Shown: positions 5,395-12,321 of the stretch, piece by piece | Layout: the number at the start of each line of letters is the position of its first letter | Numbering within the stretch: position 1 is the stretch's first letter | Assembly: GCA_904501875.1 (NCBI GenBank) | Contig: CAJGCQ010000025.1 | Coordinates: 1 to 12,876, forward strand | DNA length: 12,876 nt | Reading direction: 5' to 3' | DNA from: Clostridiaceae bacterium | GTDB taxonomy: Bacteria; Bacillota; Clostridia; Oscillospirales; Acutalibacteraceae | The notes under the pieces: model-generated | Told to the model about the DNA's origin: nothing | Database searches by the model: none | The model's input: the letters and a program-made list of their open reading frames with translations, nothing else | Translations under genes and position numbers: made by a program

Positions 5395-6681
5395 TTATGC
5401 CTGTTTGAGCGCGACCGTATTATCAAAAACGGGGACCCTTTTTATATCAGCCCCGAGAGCTGAGAATTTCTCTACAACATCCTCATAACCACGGTCGATA
5501 TGGTCTATTTCCTCAATCTCGGTAATGCCTTCAGCTGCAAGTCCCGCAATTATCATGGCCGCACCAGCCCTTAAATCGACAGCACGCACAGGAGCGGCAT
5601 TAAGCGCCTTGACACCTGTTATAACCGCCATTTTACCATCTACCTGAATATCGGCTCCCATAAGGGTTAATTGGTCAACATATCTAAATCGGCTGTCCCA
5701 AACCCCCTCGGTCACAATACTTGTGCCGTCAGCAAGGCTTAATACGGTTGCCATTTGAGGCTGCATATCGGTAGGAAAGCCGGGGTGCGGCATTGTCTTA
5801 ACATTGCATTTATGGGGTCTGCCGGTCATTTGCACACGGACCGCTTCATCATACTCAGTGATTTTAGCACCCGCTTCCACAAGCTTTGCTATAATCGATT
5901 CGAGATGTTTAGGTGTTACATTGGTAACTAAAACATCACCCCTTGCGGCCACCACCGCCGCCATATAGGTGCCCGCCTCAATCTGGTCGGGAATAATGCT
6001 GTAGGATGTGCCAGAAAGGTAACTGACACCGTGAATCTTAATAACGCCGGTACCCGCACCCATAATGTTAGCGCCCATCGAGTTTAGGAAGTTTGCAAGG
6101 TCCACTATGTGGGGCTCTCTTGCAGCGTTTTCAATTACGGTAAGACCCGACGCCTTAACTGCGGCAAGCATAATATTAATTGTAGCACCTACCGACACCA
6201 CGTCAAGATATATAGAGCAACCGGTGAGCTTTTTTGCCTTAGCATCCACCATGCCATTTTCTATGGTCATTTTAGCGCCCAAGGCCTCAAAGCCCTTAAT
6301 GTGCTGGTCGATAGGGCGAACACCGAAGTTACAGCCACCGGGGGGCGCCACCCTAGCCTTATTCATTCTTCCGAGCAGTGCACCCAAGAAATAGCTGGAA
6401 GCACGCATACCCTCCGCCATCTTCTTTGAAACGACAAAGGAATTGACATGCCTTGGGTCAATTTCCACCGTGGACTTATTTACCAGCTTTATCTGTGCGC
6501 CCAATACTTGCATTGCCTTAAGAATGGTCGCAACATCGGATATATTAGGAAGATTTTCAATTACGCAGGGCCCGTCGGACAGCAGAACAGCCGGAAGAAT
6601 GGCAACAGCGGCGTTTTTCGCACCGCTTATGCGGACCTCTCCCTTAAGAGGCTTGCCGCCGTTTATTACGAATTTATCCAA
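5395..6681 (-). CDS. murA: UDP-N-acetylglucosamine 1-carboxyvinyltransferase MurA
   Basis: MurA transfers enolpyruvate from PEP to UDP-GlcNAc, the first committed step of peptidoglycan synthesis, in the cytoplasm. Seen: the substrate-binding SGAKNAA, the catalytic-loop PPGGCNFGVRPIDQH with the PEP-binding, fosfomycin-target Cys (C120 counting from the GTG), HPGFPTDMQPQ, and RGYED near the end. Total length is 428-431 residues, normal. Start choice: the longest frame begins at a GTG at 6690, but GGGGAG directly abuts that codon. The TTG at 6681 has it 8 bases upstream, and starting there gives (L)DKFVINGGKPLKG, which lines up with the Bacillus MurA N-terminus. A perfect-consensus promoter lies at 6746-6774. 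Confidence 0.96.
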   Translation of the reverse strand: MDKFVINGGKPLKGEVRISGAKNAAVAILPAVLLSDGPCVIENLPNISDVATILKAMQVLGAQIKLVNKSTVEIDPRHVNSFVVSKKMAEGMRASSYFLGALLGRMNKARVAPPGGCNFGVRPIDQHIKGFEALGAKMTIENGMVDAKAKKLTGCSIYLDVVSVGATINIMLAAVKASGLTVIENAAREPHIVDLANFLNSMGANIMGAGTGVIKIHGVSYLSGTSYSIIPDQIEAGTYMAAVVAARGDVLVTNVTPKHLESIIAKLVEAGAKITEYDEAVRVQMTGRPHKCNVKTMPHPGFPTDMQPQMATVLSLADGTSIVTEGVWDSRFRYVDQLTLMGADIQVDGKMAVITGVKALNAAPVRAVDLRAGAAMIIAGLAAEGITEIEEIDHIDRGYEDVVEKFSALGADIKRVPVFDNTVALKQA

Positions 6682-6745
6682 ATAAGGCACTCCCCGTCAA
6701 AAATAATCATTAACTGTTGTTATTAGTTTAACCCACACCTAAAGT

Positions 6746-6774
6746 ATTATAAACGCATTTTGGCATTTTGTCAA
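6746..6774 (-). promoter_or_regulatory. Consensus sigma-A promoter of murA-walJ-rlmH
   Basis: On the minus strand: TTGACA (6774-6769), 17-base spacer, TATAAT (6751-6746), a perfect match to consensus in both boxes and spacing. The predicted start is near 6739, giving a leader of about 58 bases before the TTG start. Confidence 0.93.
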
Positions 6775-6810
6775 TTTGTATTTATATAATAAACGGTTTT
6801 TGCGAAATAT

Positions 6811-6862
6811 TTTTACAAAACAACGAACACGAAAAGTTGAATTTGTGGTCTTTCCGTGTTCG
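6811..6862 (-). terminator. Terminator downstream of jag
   Basis: CGAACACG-A-AAAG (6824-6835) pairs with CTTT-C-CGTGTTCG (6850-6862) with one mismatch. On the minus strand the hairpin starts about 9 bases after the jag stop and is followed by TTGTTTTGT. It separates the yidC-jag transcript from the murA promoter. Confidence 0.8.
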
Positions 6863-6870
6863 CCGTTAAT

Positions 6871-7833
6871 TTAGTTAATTTTGCCGTAAAGGGGCATATC
6901 GCTGTCCCGCTTAGGCTCCCTTGCAGGTGCGTCCTCTGCGGGTTTTTGGGGAGTGCGTTTGCGTGAATATCCGTCCCGCCTGCCGTTTTCTCTTCTCGGG
7001 GGACGAATATCTCCGCCCTCCACTGCGATTACAACCCGCCTTGAAGCGCCTTCGCCAAAGGAGTTTGAAACAACCCCGTCAATTTCCTGGACCGCTGTGT
7101 GAATAATTCTGCGCTCGTAAGGGTTCATAGGCTCAAGACTACGGCTTTTACCGGTTTTAAGCACCTGTGCGGATACACGCTTTGCAAGGTTTTTAAGCGC
7201 CTCTTCCCGTTTTTCACGGTAATTGCCTATATTAATTGCAACCTTATAATAGCCGCCGCCGTTATTTGCGGCAAGACCTGTAAGGTACTGTATTGAATCA
7301 AGGGTTTCGCCCCTATGGCCTATAACAGTGCCGAGACCCTCGCCGTCAAGCCCAATAAGTGCGGCGTTTTCCTTTTCGGCTACCTTGATTTTAATCTCGG
7401 TACAGCCAAGGCCTGTTAGTATTGTATTAAGATACGCAACCGCCTTGCCCGCCCTTGAATCGGCAGGAATTTCCGATGCGTCCTTCGCCTCGCCGTAACC
7501 GTCGTGTATATCATACTTTTTCGGCTGTGCTGAGGACTCCTCGGGCTTACTCTGGGGTTTCGGGGTTTCGGTTTTCTGCACCGCAGGCTTATTTTCCTTC
7601 TTTTGAGCCTTAGGTGCGGATTTCTTATGTGCCTTAGGCTTTTTTTCGTCGGGGAGCTCAATAAATACCCTGACTTCCGCCTGACGGCCGCCGAAAAGGC
7701 CTAAAGTTTTCTTTTTTGGGGTTGAAATTACTTCAAACTGTATATCTGCTTCCTCGGAAGCGTTAAGCTCTGCGATTGCCTTTTCCTTTGCCTCGGCTAT
7801 TGTGCCGCCGAAGCCTCTTGCTTCTTTAATCAA
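6871..7833 (-). CDS. jag: RNA-binding protein Jag/KhpB (Jag-N, KH, R3H)
   Basis: A 320-residue three-domain protein. Residues 1-60 are a Jag-N domain (GTIAEAKEKAIAELN; KKTLGLFGGRQAEVRV). Residues about 62-106 are a Lys/Pro/Gln-rich linker. About 130-205 is a KH domain with its GHRG turn at 172-175, then an R3H domain (about 208-273) with the RxxxH signature at R241/H245 (NPYERRIIH). The C-terminal tail is basic and probably disordered. Jag/KhpB binds RNA, works with KhpA in other Firmicutes to affect cell elongation, and is regularly encoded beside yidC. It starts 22 bases after yidC, with GGAGG about 10 bases before its start, and a terminator follows it. Confidence 0.95.
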   Translation of the reverse strand: MIKEARGFGGTIAEAKEKAIAELNASEEADIQFEVISTPKKKTLGLFGGRQAEVRVFIELPDEKKPKAHKKSAPKAQKKENKPAVQKTETPKPQSKPEESSAQPKKYDIHDGYGEAKDASEIPADSRAGKAVAYLNTILTGLGCTEIKIKVAEKENAALIGLDGEGLGTVIGHRGETLDSIQYLTGLAANNGGGYYKVAINIGNYREKREEALKNLAKRVSAQVLKTGKSRSLEPMNPYERRIIHTAVQEIDGVVSNSFGEGASRRVVIAVEGGDIRPPRRENGRRDGYSRKRTPQKPAEDAPAREPKRDSDMPLYGKIN

Positions 7834-7855
7834 GAGATAACCTCCTTATCTTCGC

Positions 7856-8785
7856 TTATTCGGCATTTTCGCCGTTAAGCTTTGCCTGACTGATTTTTTT
7901 AATTTGAGTTTCCTCAAAGTCACATTCCTTATTTAATTCCTTAAGTCTCTCCCTGGAGAGCATTTTGTGGGGGCCGCAGAGCTGCTGAACAGCAAGCTGA
8001 ATAAGGCCGCCTATAAGGGAAGAACATGCCCAGTAGAAGGTAACGCCGCCCGGCAGAGAAAATCCGATAAACAGCGATATTAAGGGCATTGTAAGCATCA
8101 TACCCATCATATTGGGCGCATCGGGATTAATCTTCTTTTGCATCATGGTAGAAAGCACGCTTGTGAGCATCTGCGCTAAAAATGCAATTATAGGCATTGC
8201 CCAGATAGGCTTAATATCATGGAAAATATCGAAGGAAAATTTCGGGGTCTGGGTCAAGTCGATTCCGAAGAAATCGAAGTTTAAGGTGTTAAGCTTATCC
8301 GCAATTTCGGGAACACTAAGGCTTCCGTTGCGTACCGCCTCAATAATCTGAAGCTCGCTTCTTGCATTAGAAGCAAGGCCCAGCTGATTTGCCGCATCGG
8401 AAATTGTCGCCGAATCAATATGAAGAAGGTAGGTAAGCGGTGACATAATGAGCCAGTAAATGCTCATCATAACCACAAGACGGATAATCATAGGTAGACA
8501 GCCGCCCGACATAGAGACATTTTCCTCTTGATAAAGCTGCTGCATAGCCGCGCTGTATTTCTGCTTATCGTCACCGTAGCGCTTTTTAAGCTCGTCAAGC
8601 TTGGGTTTAATCCTCGTCTGCTGAACAGAGGATTTCTGGCTTTTGATGGTAAGCGGTATAAAGGCCAAGTTTGCCAAAAGGGTGAAAACAAAAACAGATG
8701 CGGCGAAATTACCGCCGAAAATTCCTGCTAAAAATTCCAACACCCAGCCTAAAGGTATATTGATAATGTTAAATAATGTTTGCAT
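7856..8785 (-). CDS. yidC: Membrane protein insertase YidC/OxaA/SpoIIIJ
   Basis: A 309-residue YidC of the short Gram-positive type with five hydrophobic segments (about 10-24/30-47, 97-121, 194-214, 226-245, 247-268). The cytoplasmic hairpin between the first two core helices (KSSVQQTRIKPKLDELKKRY) and the motifs SGGCLPMIIR and FSLPGGVTFYWACSSLIG are typical. It inserts small membrane proteins alone or with SecYEG. There is no obvious lipobox Cys at the N-terminus. Odd point: the position equivalent to the conserved groove arginine (R73 of B. subtilis SpoIIIJ) is Asn39, while Arg102 occupies the next helix where Bacillus has Gln. Its ribosome binding site is weak (GGACGGTG). It lies between yidD and jag, the standard order. 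Confidence 0.95.
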   Translation of the reverse strand: MQTLFNIINIPLGWVLEFLAGIFGGNFAASVFVFTLLANLAFIPLTIKSQKSSVQQTRIKPKLDELKKRYGDDKQKYSAAMQQLYQEENVSMSGGCLPMIIRLVVMMSIYWLIMSPLTYLLHIDSATISDAANQLGLASNARSELQIIEAVRNGSLSVPEIADKLNTLNFDFFGIDLTQTPKFSFDIFHDIKPIWAMPIIAFLAQMLTSVLSTMMQKKINPDAPNMMGMMLTMPLISLFIGFSLPGGVTFYWACSSLIGGLIQLAVQQLCGPHKMLSRERLKELNKECDFEETQIKKISQAKLNGENAE

Positions 8786-8836
8786 TTATGCACCGTCCAT
8801 TCGCACCGTATTGTACGGCAACGGTTATTTTTTAAT

Positions 8837-9073
8837 TTATTTTTTGAGTTTTGCCCTGCTTTTTTCGGGAACGGGGTCATAACCGCCCTTGCAGAGCGGA
8901 TTGCACCTTAAAATTCTCCAAATACTCAGCGCCGTTCCCACTATTGCCCCTCTTTTTTGTATCGCCTCGATCGCATAAGCAGAGCAGGTGGGAGTAAATC
9001 GGCAACAGGAAATCTTGCGAGGCGAGATATTTTTTTGATAAAATTTAATTAGGCTTATTAAGATCCTGCTCAT
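8837..9073 (-). CDS. yidD: Membrane protein insertion efficiency factor YidD
   Basis: A 78-residue member of the YidD family with the expected pattern: FYQKNISPRK, SCCRFTPTCSAYAIEAI and RILRCNPLCKGGYDPVP. An N-terminal amphipathic helix places it on the inner face of the membrane, where it assists YidC-dependent insertion. Its start overlaps the 3' end of rnpA by 29 bases, as in many bacteria, implying coupled translation. The gap to yidC is 51 bases and contains only a short CCGTA/TACGG hairpin (about 8803-8815). Confidence 0.95.
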   Translation of the reverse strand: MSRILISLIKFYQKNISPRKISCCRFTPTCSAYAIEAIQKRGAIVGTALSIWRILRCNPLCKGGYDPVPEKSRAKLKK

Positions 9074-9416
9074 CTTCCCTAATTTCGCTCCATATGCCCG
9101 CCGACCTTAAAAGCGACTTTATAGTTGCCGCAGCGGCGGTGCTTTTAATGTCAAGAATCCTCGTTCTTGCAACTATTACAAAATCGTACCCCGAGGGAAT
9201 ATTCGGCAAACAAACCCTAAATGCGGCGGTGATAACCCGCTTCGCACGGTTGCGCTTTACCGCACAACCCAGCTTCTTCCCCGCTGTTATGCCAAGCCTT
9301 ACTCCCCTGCGGGTTTTGACCGCATAAATAACAAAGTAAGGGGAAACAAGAGCTTTTCCTTTTTTATAAGCACGGCGGAAGCTGTAATTCTCTTTCAGTT
9401 TAATCATACTATTCAT
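9045..9416 (-). CDS. rnpA: Ribonuclease P protein component
   Basis: A 123-residue basic protein with the RnpA signature: KENYSFRRAYKKGK near the N-terminus, then LGITAGKKLGCAVKRNRAKR with the RNR motif at 55-57. It binds the RNase P RNA and helps it cut the 5' leader from precursor tRNAs. Two ATGs are possible, 9416 and 9407. Neither has a Shine-Dalgarno sequence, and both lie in a 14-bp tandem duplication (9404-9431). A TATAAT-like hexamer lies at 9422-9417 just before the first ATG. Upstream is rpmH with its terminator between them; yidD overlaps its end. Confidence 0.95.
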   Translation of the reverse strand: MNSMIKLKENYSFRRAYKKGKALVSPYFVIYAVKTRRGVRLGITAGKKLGCAVKRNRAKRVITAAFRVCLPNIPSGYDFVIVARTRILDIKSTAAAATIKSLLRSAGIWSEIREDEQDLNKPN

Positions 9417-9440
9417 ATTATACTATTCATAGGCTTAATA

Positions 9441-9468
9441 AAAGGAAAAGCCACATTGAAGTGGCTTT
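9441..9468 (-). terminator. Terminator/attenuator between rpmH and rnpA
   Basis: AAAGCCAC (9447-9454) pairs perfectly with GTGGCTTT (9461-9468) around a 6-base loop. The minus strand continues TTTTCCTTTTATT. The stem begins within the rpmH stop codon. With no strong promoter before rnpA, it may act as a partial terminator that lowers rnpA output relative to L34. Confidence 0.8.
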
Positions 9469-9601
9469 AGTATGTCAACTGCTTTCTGCCCTTTGCTCTG
9501 CGACGTGCGAGCACCTTGCGGCCGTTAGAGGTTGCCATTCTCTTTAAAAAGCCATGCTCCTTTTTTCTATGAAGCTTCTTAGGCTGATATGTCCTTTTCA
9601 T
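9467..9601 (-). CDS. rpmH: 50S ribosomal protein L34
   Basis: This 44-residue frame reads MKRTYQPKKLHRKKEHGFLK at the start and includes MATSNGRKVLARRRAKGRK, an unmistakable L34. L34 is a small basic protein buried in the large subunit. The ATG is preceded by AAGGAGGG about 8 bases upstream. It is the first gene of the rpmH-rnpA-yidD-yidC-jag cluster, with a strong promoter 89-118 bases upstream and a terminator hairpin starting in its stop codon. Confidence 0.98.
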   Translation of the reverse strand: MKRTYQPKKLHRKKEHGFLKRMATSNGRKVLARRRAKGRKQLTY

Positions 9602-9689
9602 TTACGAACCCTCCTTATTAAACACTTTGCGGTTATTTGGACTGATATTAAGTCCCGAGATAATTAAAGTCATAACCTATCGATTTTAA

Positions 9690-9719
9690 ATTATAACCCA
9701 AATTCTATGCATATGTCAA
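9690..9719 (-). promoter_or_regulatory. Sigma-A promoter of rpmH
   Basis: On the minus strand: TTGACA (9719-9714), 18-base spacer, TATAAT (9695-9690). Both boxes are perfect consensus. The predicted start near 9683 gives a leader of about 82 nt. The upstream region 9720-9757 is AT-rich (possible UP element). I see no TTATCCACA-like DnaA box in 9602-9757. Confidence 0.92.
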
Positions 9720-9757
9720 TAAAAATATTTTTAAATACGCAAATTTGATAACTTTTT

Positions 9758-10714
9758 TTATACTCTGCTGTATAAAATTTCGGCCTTGCCCGAGATTTTA
9801 ACCTCGAAATCGGCGGGGATAAAGATACTTCCGCCTTTTTTTGCGGAAATGCTGCCGCCGTTCCACCGGAGATTAAGCTCGCCGTCCAAGACAAGAAGTG
9901 AAATAAAGCTGTCGCCTAAAGAAAGCTCGGTTGTCCCGTCAAGGGCCCAGAGCTCAGCGGTGAACAAATTGCAGGAAGCAAGCTTTCTTACCGTTCCGTA
10001 TTTTTCCTGCCTTATTTCGCCCACATTGCCGTAAGGAACTTGGGGCTCTGTACGGCTTGTAACCTCAAGAGCCTTTTCAATATGTAAAGGACGGGGCTTG
10101 CCGTCAGCGCCCAGTCTGCCGTAATCCGAAACTCGGTAGGTGGTGTTTGAGTTCTGCTGAACCTCGGCTATCAGTATCCCTGCTCCTATTGCGTGGAGCG
10201 TGCCCGCCGATATAAAGAAAACATCACCCTTATGAACTGGAACATAGTTGCAGATTTCGGGAAGAGTGTTATCCTTAATTCTCTGTTCAAGCTCCTCCTT
10301 TGAAACCTCATGGTTAAAGCCGTAAATAAGCTCGGAACCCTCGTCGCAGTCAACAACATACCACATCTCGGTCTTGCCGAACTCACCCTCGTTTTTAAGG
10401 GCGTACTCATCATCGGGATGGACCTGAACCGAAAGACGGTCCTTAGCATCGATAAGCTTTATTAAAAGGGGGAAATACGGAAATTCAGCCGCCTTTTTGC
10501 CGACAGCCTTATCCCCCCAAAGCTCGATAACCTCGGAAAGCGTTTTGCCTGCAAGGTCGCCGTTTATTACAGTATCTGCCCCGTCCTTATGACAGGAAAG
10601 CACCCAAGCCTCGGCAGCTATGTCCTTATCGGTCTCATATTTATATTCGGTTTTAAGTCTTGTTCCGCCCCAAAGATAGTCCTTTACGGCGGGTTTTAAT
10701 AATAACGGATACAT
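9758..10714 (-). CDS. manA: Mannose-6-phosphate isomerase, class I
   Basis: A 318-residue zinc-dependent cupin enzyme that interconverts mannose-6-phosphate and fructose-6-phosphate. Zinc ligands expected for the family are visible: Q97 and H99 in QVHPDD, E116 in KTEMWY, and H174 in SAGTLHAIG; the catalytic-region EVQQNSNTTYRVSDYGR carries R194. It begins LLKPAVKDYLWGGTRL, typical of short Gram-positive forms. AAAGGAG lies about 9 bases before the ATG at 10714. No clear own promoter or terminator is visible: the 87-bp gap to the divergent hydrolase holds that gene's promoter. Mannose use or nucleotide-sugar supply, with galU nearby, is a reasonable context. Confidence 0.96.
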   Translation of the reverse strand: MYPLLLKPAVKDYLWGGTRLKTEYKYETDKDIAAEAWVLSCHKDGADTVINGDLAGKTLSEVIELWGDKAVGKKAAEFPYFPLLIKLIDAKDRLSVQVHPDDEYALKNEGEFGKTEMWYVVDCDEGSELIYGFNHEVSKEELEQRIKDNTLPEICNYVPVHKGDVFFISAGTLHAIGAGILIAEVQQNSNTTYRVSDYGRLGADGKPRPLHIEKALEVTSRTEPQVPYGNVGEIRQEKYGTVRKLASCNLFTAELWALDGTTELSLGDSFISLLVLDGELNLRWNGGSISAKKGGSIFIPADFEVKISGKAEILYSRV

Positions 10715-10747
10715 ATATTTTTGCTCCTTTTGAAAAATAAATTCTTA

Positions 10748-10776
10748 TTGACAGCACAGTTTCAGCGTGCTACTAT
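10748..10776 (+). promoter_or_regulatory. Sigma-A promoter of the alpha/beta hydrolase
   Basis: TTGACA (10748-10753), 17-base spacer, TACTAT (10771-10776), then a start near 10783 and a leader of about 19 nt containing GGAAGGG. A 5-bp inverted repeat, AGCAC (10753-10757) and GTGCT (10767-10771), lies in the spacer and could be a regulator site. Confidence 0.75.
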
Positions 10777-10801
10777 ATGAAAAAAGGAAGGGTGAATATT
10801 T

Positions 10802-11644
10802 ATGAAATGCGAAATTTTACATTTAAAGGATTACTACCCGTTTTTAGGAGAGGATAACTGTGACCCGACAGTTGAAATGTATCTTCCCTTTAATTTGACC
10901 GAAATGGGCCGCGAGAACGACAAAAGGCCCTGTATGATAGTCTGCCCGGGCGGCGCATACGCTTTTTGTTCCCAGCGGGAGGCAGAGCCTATAGCTTTGC
11001 AGTTCCTGCCCCAGGGCTACAATGTTTTTACTATCACATATTCGGTTAACCCCCACCGTTTCCCCACCCAGCTTCGTGAGGTTGCGGCGTTAATGGAGCT
11101 TATATACAAAAATGCGGACGCTTGGAACTGCGACACCGAAAAAATCGCAATCATCGGCTTTTCCGCCGGCGGTCACCTTGCCGCCCATTATTCCACAATG
11201 TTCGACTGTAAGGAAGTAAGGAAGGTTTTCCCCGAAAGCAAGTCGGTAAATGCCTCTGTGCTTTGCTATCCCGTAATCACAGCCGACCCTTCACACGCAG
11301 AGATGGGAAGTATTCACAATCTGGTTGGAAAAACCGATATTTCCCCCGAAGAAACAGAGTATTTTTCCTGCGATAAGAATGTTAAGGACACCACTCCCCC
11401 CGCCTTTATATGGCACACCGCAGAGGACGGTTTAGTACCCGTTATGAACAGTATGCTTTATGCCGAAGCATTGAGCGCACACAAGGTTCCCTTTGAGCTT
11501 CACATTTATCCTTACGGTGCCCACGGTCTTTCAACAGGCGATGCGCAAACCAACGGCGATATGAACGAAAAAATCGAGCATATGGGCAACTGGCTTACAA
11601 GCCTTGAAAAATGGCTTAAATTAATCGGTTTCACAAGAAGCTAA
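10802..11644 (+). CDS. Alpha/beta hydrolase, acetyl-xylan-esterase-like
   Basis: A 280-residue serine hydrolase without a signal peptide, so probably cytoplasmic. The fold markers are the oxyanion-hole CPGGAY (48-53), the nucleophile elbow GFSAGG with S121, the acid D209 in TAEDGLVP and the base H241 in YGAHGLS. The style (VNPHRFPTQLREVAALMELI; TPPAFIWHTAEDGLVP) fits the BD-FAE/acetyl-esterase-like family often linked to deacetylation of plant oligosaccharides. The substrate is an inference; a general carboxylesterase is possible. GGAAGGG lies about 9 bases before the ATG. It is the only plus-strand gene, divergent from manA and convergent with the HAD gene, whose stop codon overlaps its own. 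Confidence 0.88.
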   Translation: MKCEILHLKDYYPFLGEDNCDPTVEMYLPFNLTEMGRENDKRPCMIVCPGGAYAFCSQREAEPIALQFLPQGYNVFTITYSVNPHRFPTQLREVAALMELIYKNADAWNCDTEKIAIIGFSAGGHLAAHYSTMFDCKEVRKVFPESKSVNASVLCYPVITADPSHAEMGSIHNLVGKTDISPEETEYFSCDKNVKDTTPPAFIWHTAEDGLVPVMNSMLYAEALSAHKVPFELHIYPYGAHGLSTGDAQTNGDMNEKIEHMGNWLTSLEKWLKLIGFTRS

Positions 11645-12321
11645 AGTATATCCTTTAACTCTTTAAGGGAAGAGATTTCATATTTTGAAGAATATTTTGC
11701 AGTAAGACATGCGGGGTTGTACCAACAGGTATCAATTCCCGCATTTTTTCCGCCTAAAATATCCGAGCTTTGAGAGTCCCCTATAATAAGGATTTTCCGT
11801 CTTTCCTTTTCGGGAATATTTGAAATAATATAGTCGAAATACTCCTTTTCGGGCTTTTGATAGCCGGAGTCCTCAGAGACAAAAACCCTGTCAAAATAAG
11901 GCGCTAAGCCCGAGCCGTCTATGCGGCGGTACTGGGTGGTGGAAAGTCCGTTTGTTGTGGCGTAAAGCTTATAGCCCCTATCTCTCAAATAATCGAGAAC
12001 ATCAAACGCTCCGTCAACAGTAAAATATCCTTCCGAAAGACCCCTGCCGTACTCAGCCGAGAGTGCGGCGGGGTCTCCTTTACAGCCGAAAACCTCTAAA
12101 AGCCTTTTAAAACGACCTGTGAAAATCTCACTTTTAGGTATTTCACCCCGTTCAAAGCTTTCCCAAAAGCCTTTGTTTATCCTTGAATAGGTTAGTACCG
12201 CCTCATCGTCAAAGGGCATAGAGTTGTTTTTAAGCACCTTTCTTATAGCATGAGCCTCTGCCTTCTTAAAATCAAGCAGGGTATCGTCAAGGTCAAGAAA
12301 CAAGGAAGTATATCTTATCAC
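11641..12321 (-). CDS. HAD-superfamily hydrolase, YjjG-like
   Basis: A 226-residue HAD subfamily IA phosphatase. Motif I is FLDLDDTLLDF (nucleophile D10, acid D12), motif II is TTNG (T123), motif III is K156 in YQKPEKEYF, and motif IV is GDSQSSDILG (D182/D187). A helical cap occupies about residues 15-95. The sequence most resembles the YjjG/YfnB group, which dephosphorylates nucleoside monophosphates including non-canonical pyrimidines; substrate specificity cannot be read here. It starts at a GTG whose last two bases are part of the galU stop (GTGA). The nearest AAGGAG is 14 bases away, so translation is probably coupled to galU. Confidence 0.9.
   Translation of the reverse strand: MIRYTSLFLDLDDTLLDFKKAEAHAIRKVLKNNSMPFDDEAVLTYSRINKGFWESFERGEIPKSEIFTGRFKRLLEVFGCKGDPAALSAEYGRGLSEGYFTVDGAFDVLDYLRDRGYKLYATTNGLSTTQYRRIDGSGLAPYFDRVFVSEDSGYQKPEKEYFDYIISNIPEKERRKILIIGDSQSSDILGGKNAGIDTCWYNPACLTAKYSSKYEISSLKELKDIL

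Noticed and set aside
9602..9757. Replication origin upstream of rpmH
   Set aside because: No DnaA-box consensus, no dnaA and no AT-rich iteron cluster is visible; only the rpmH promoter is supported.
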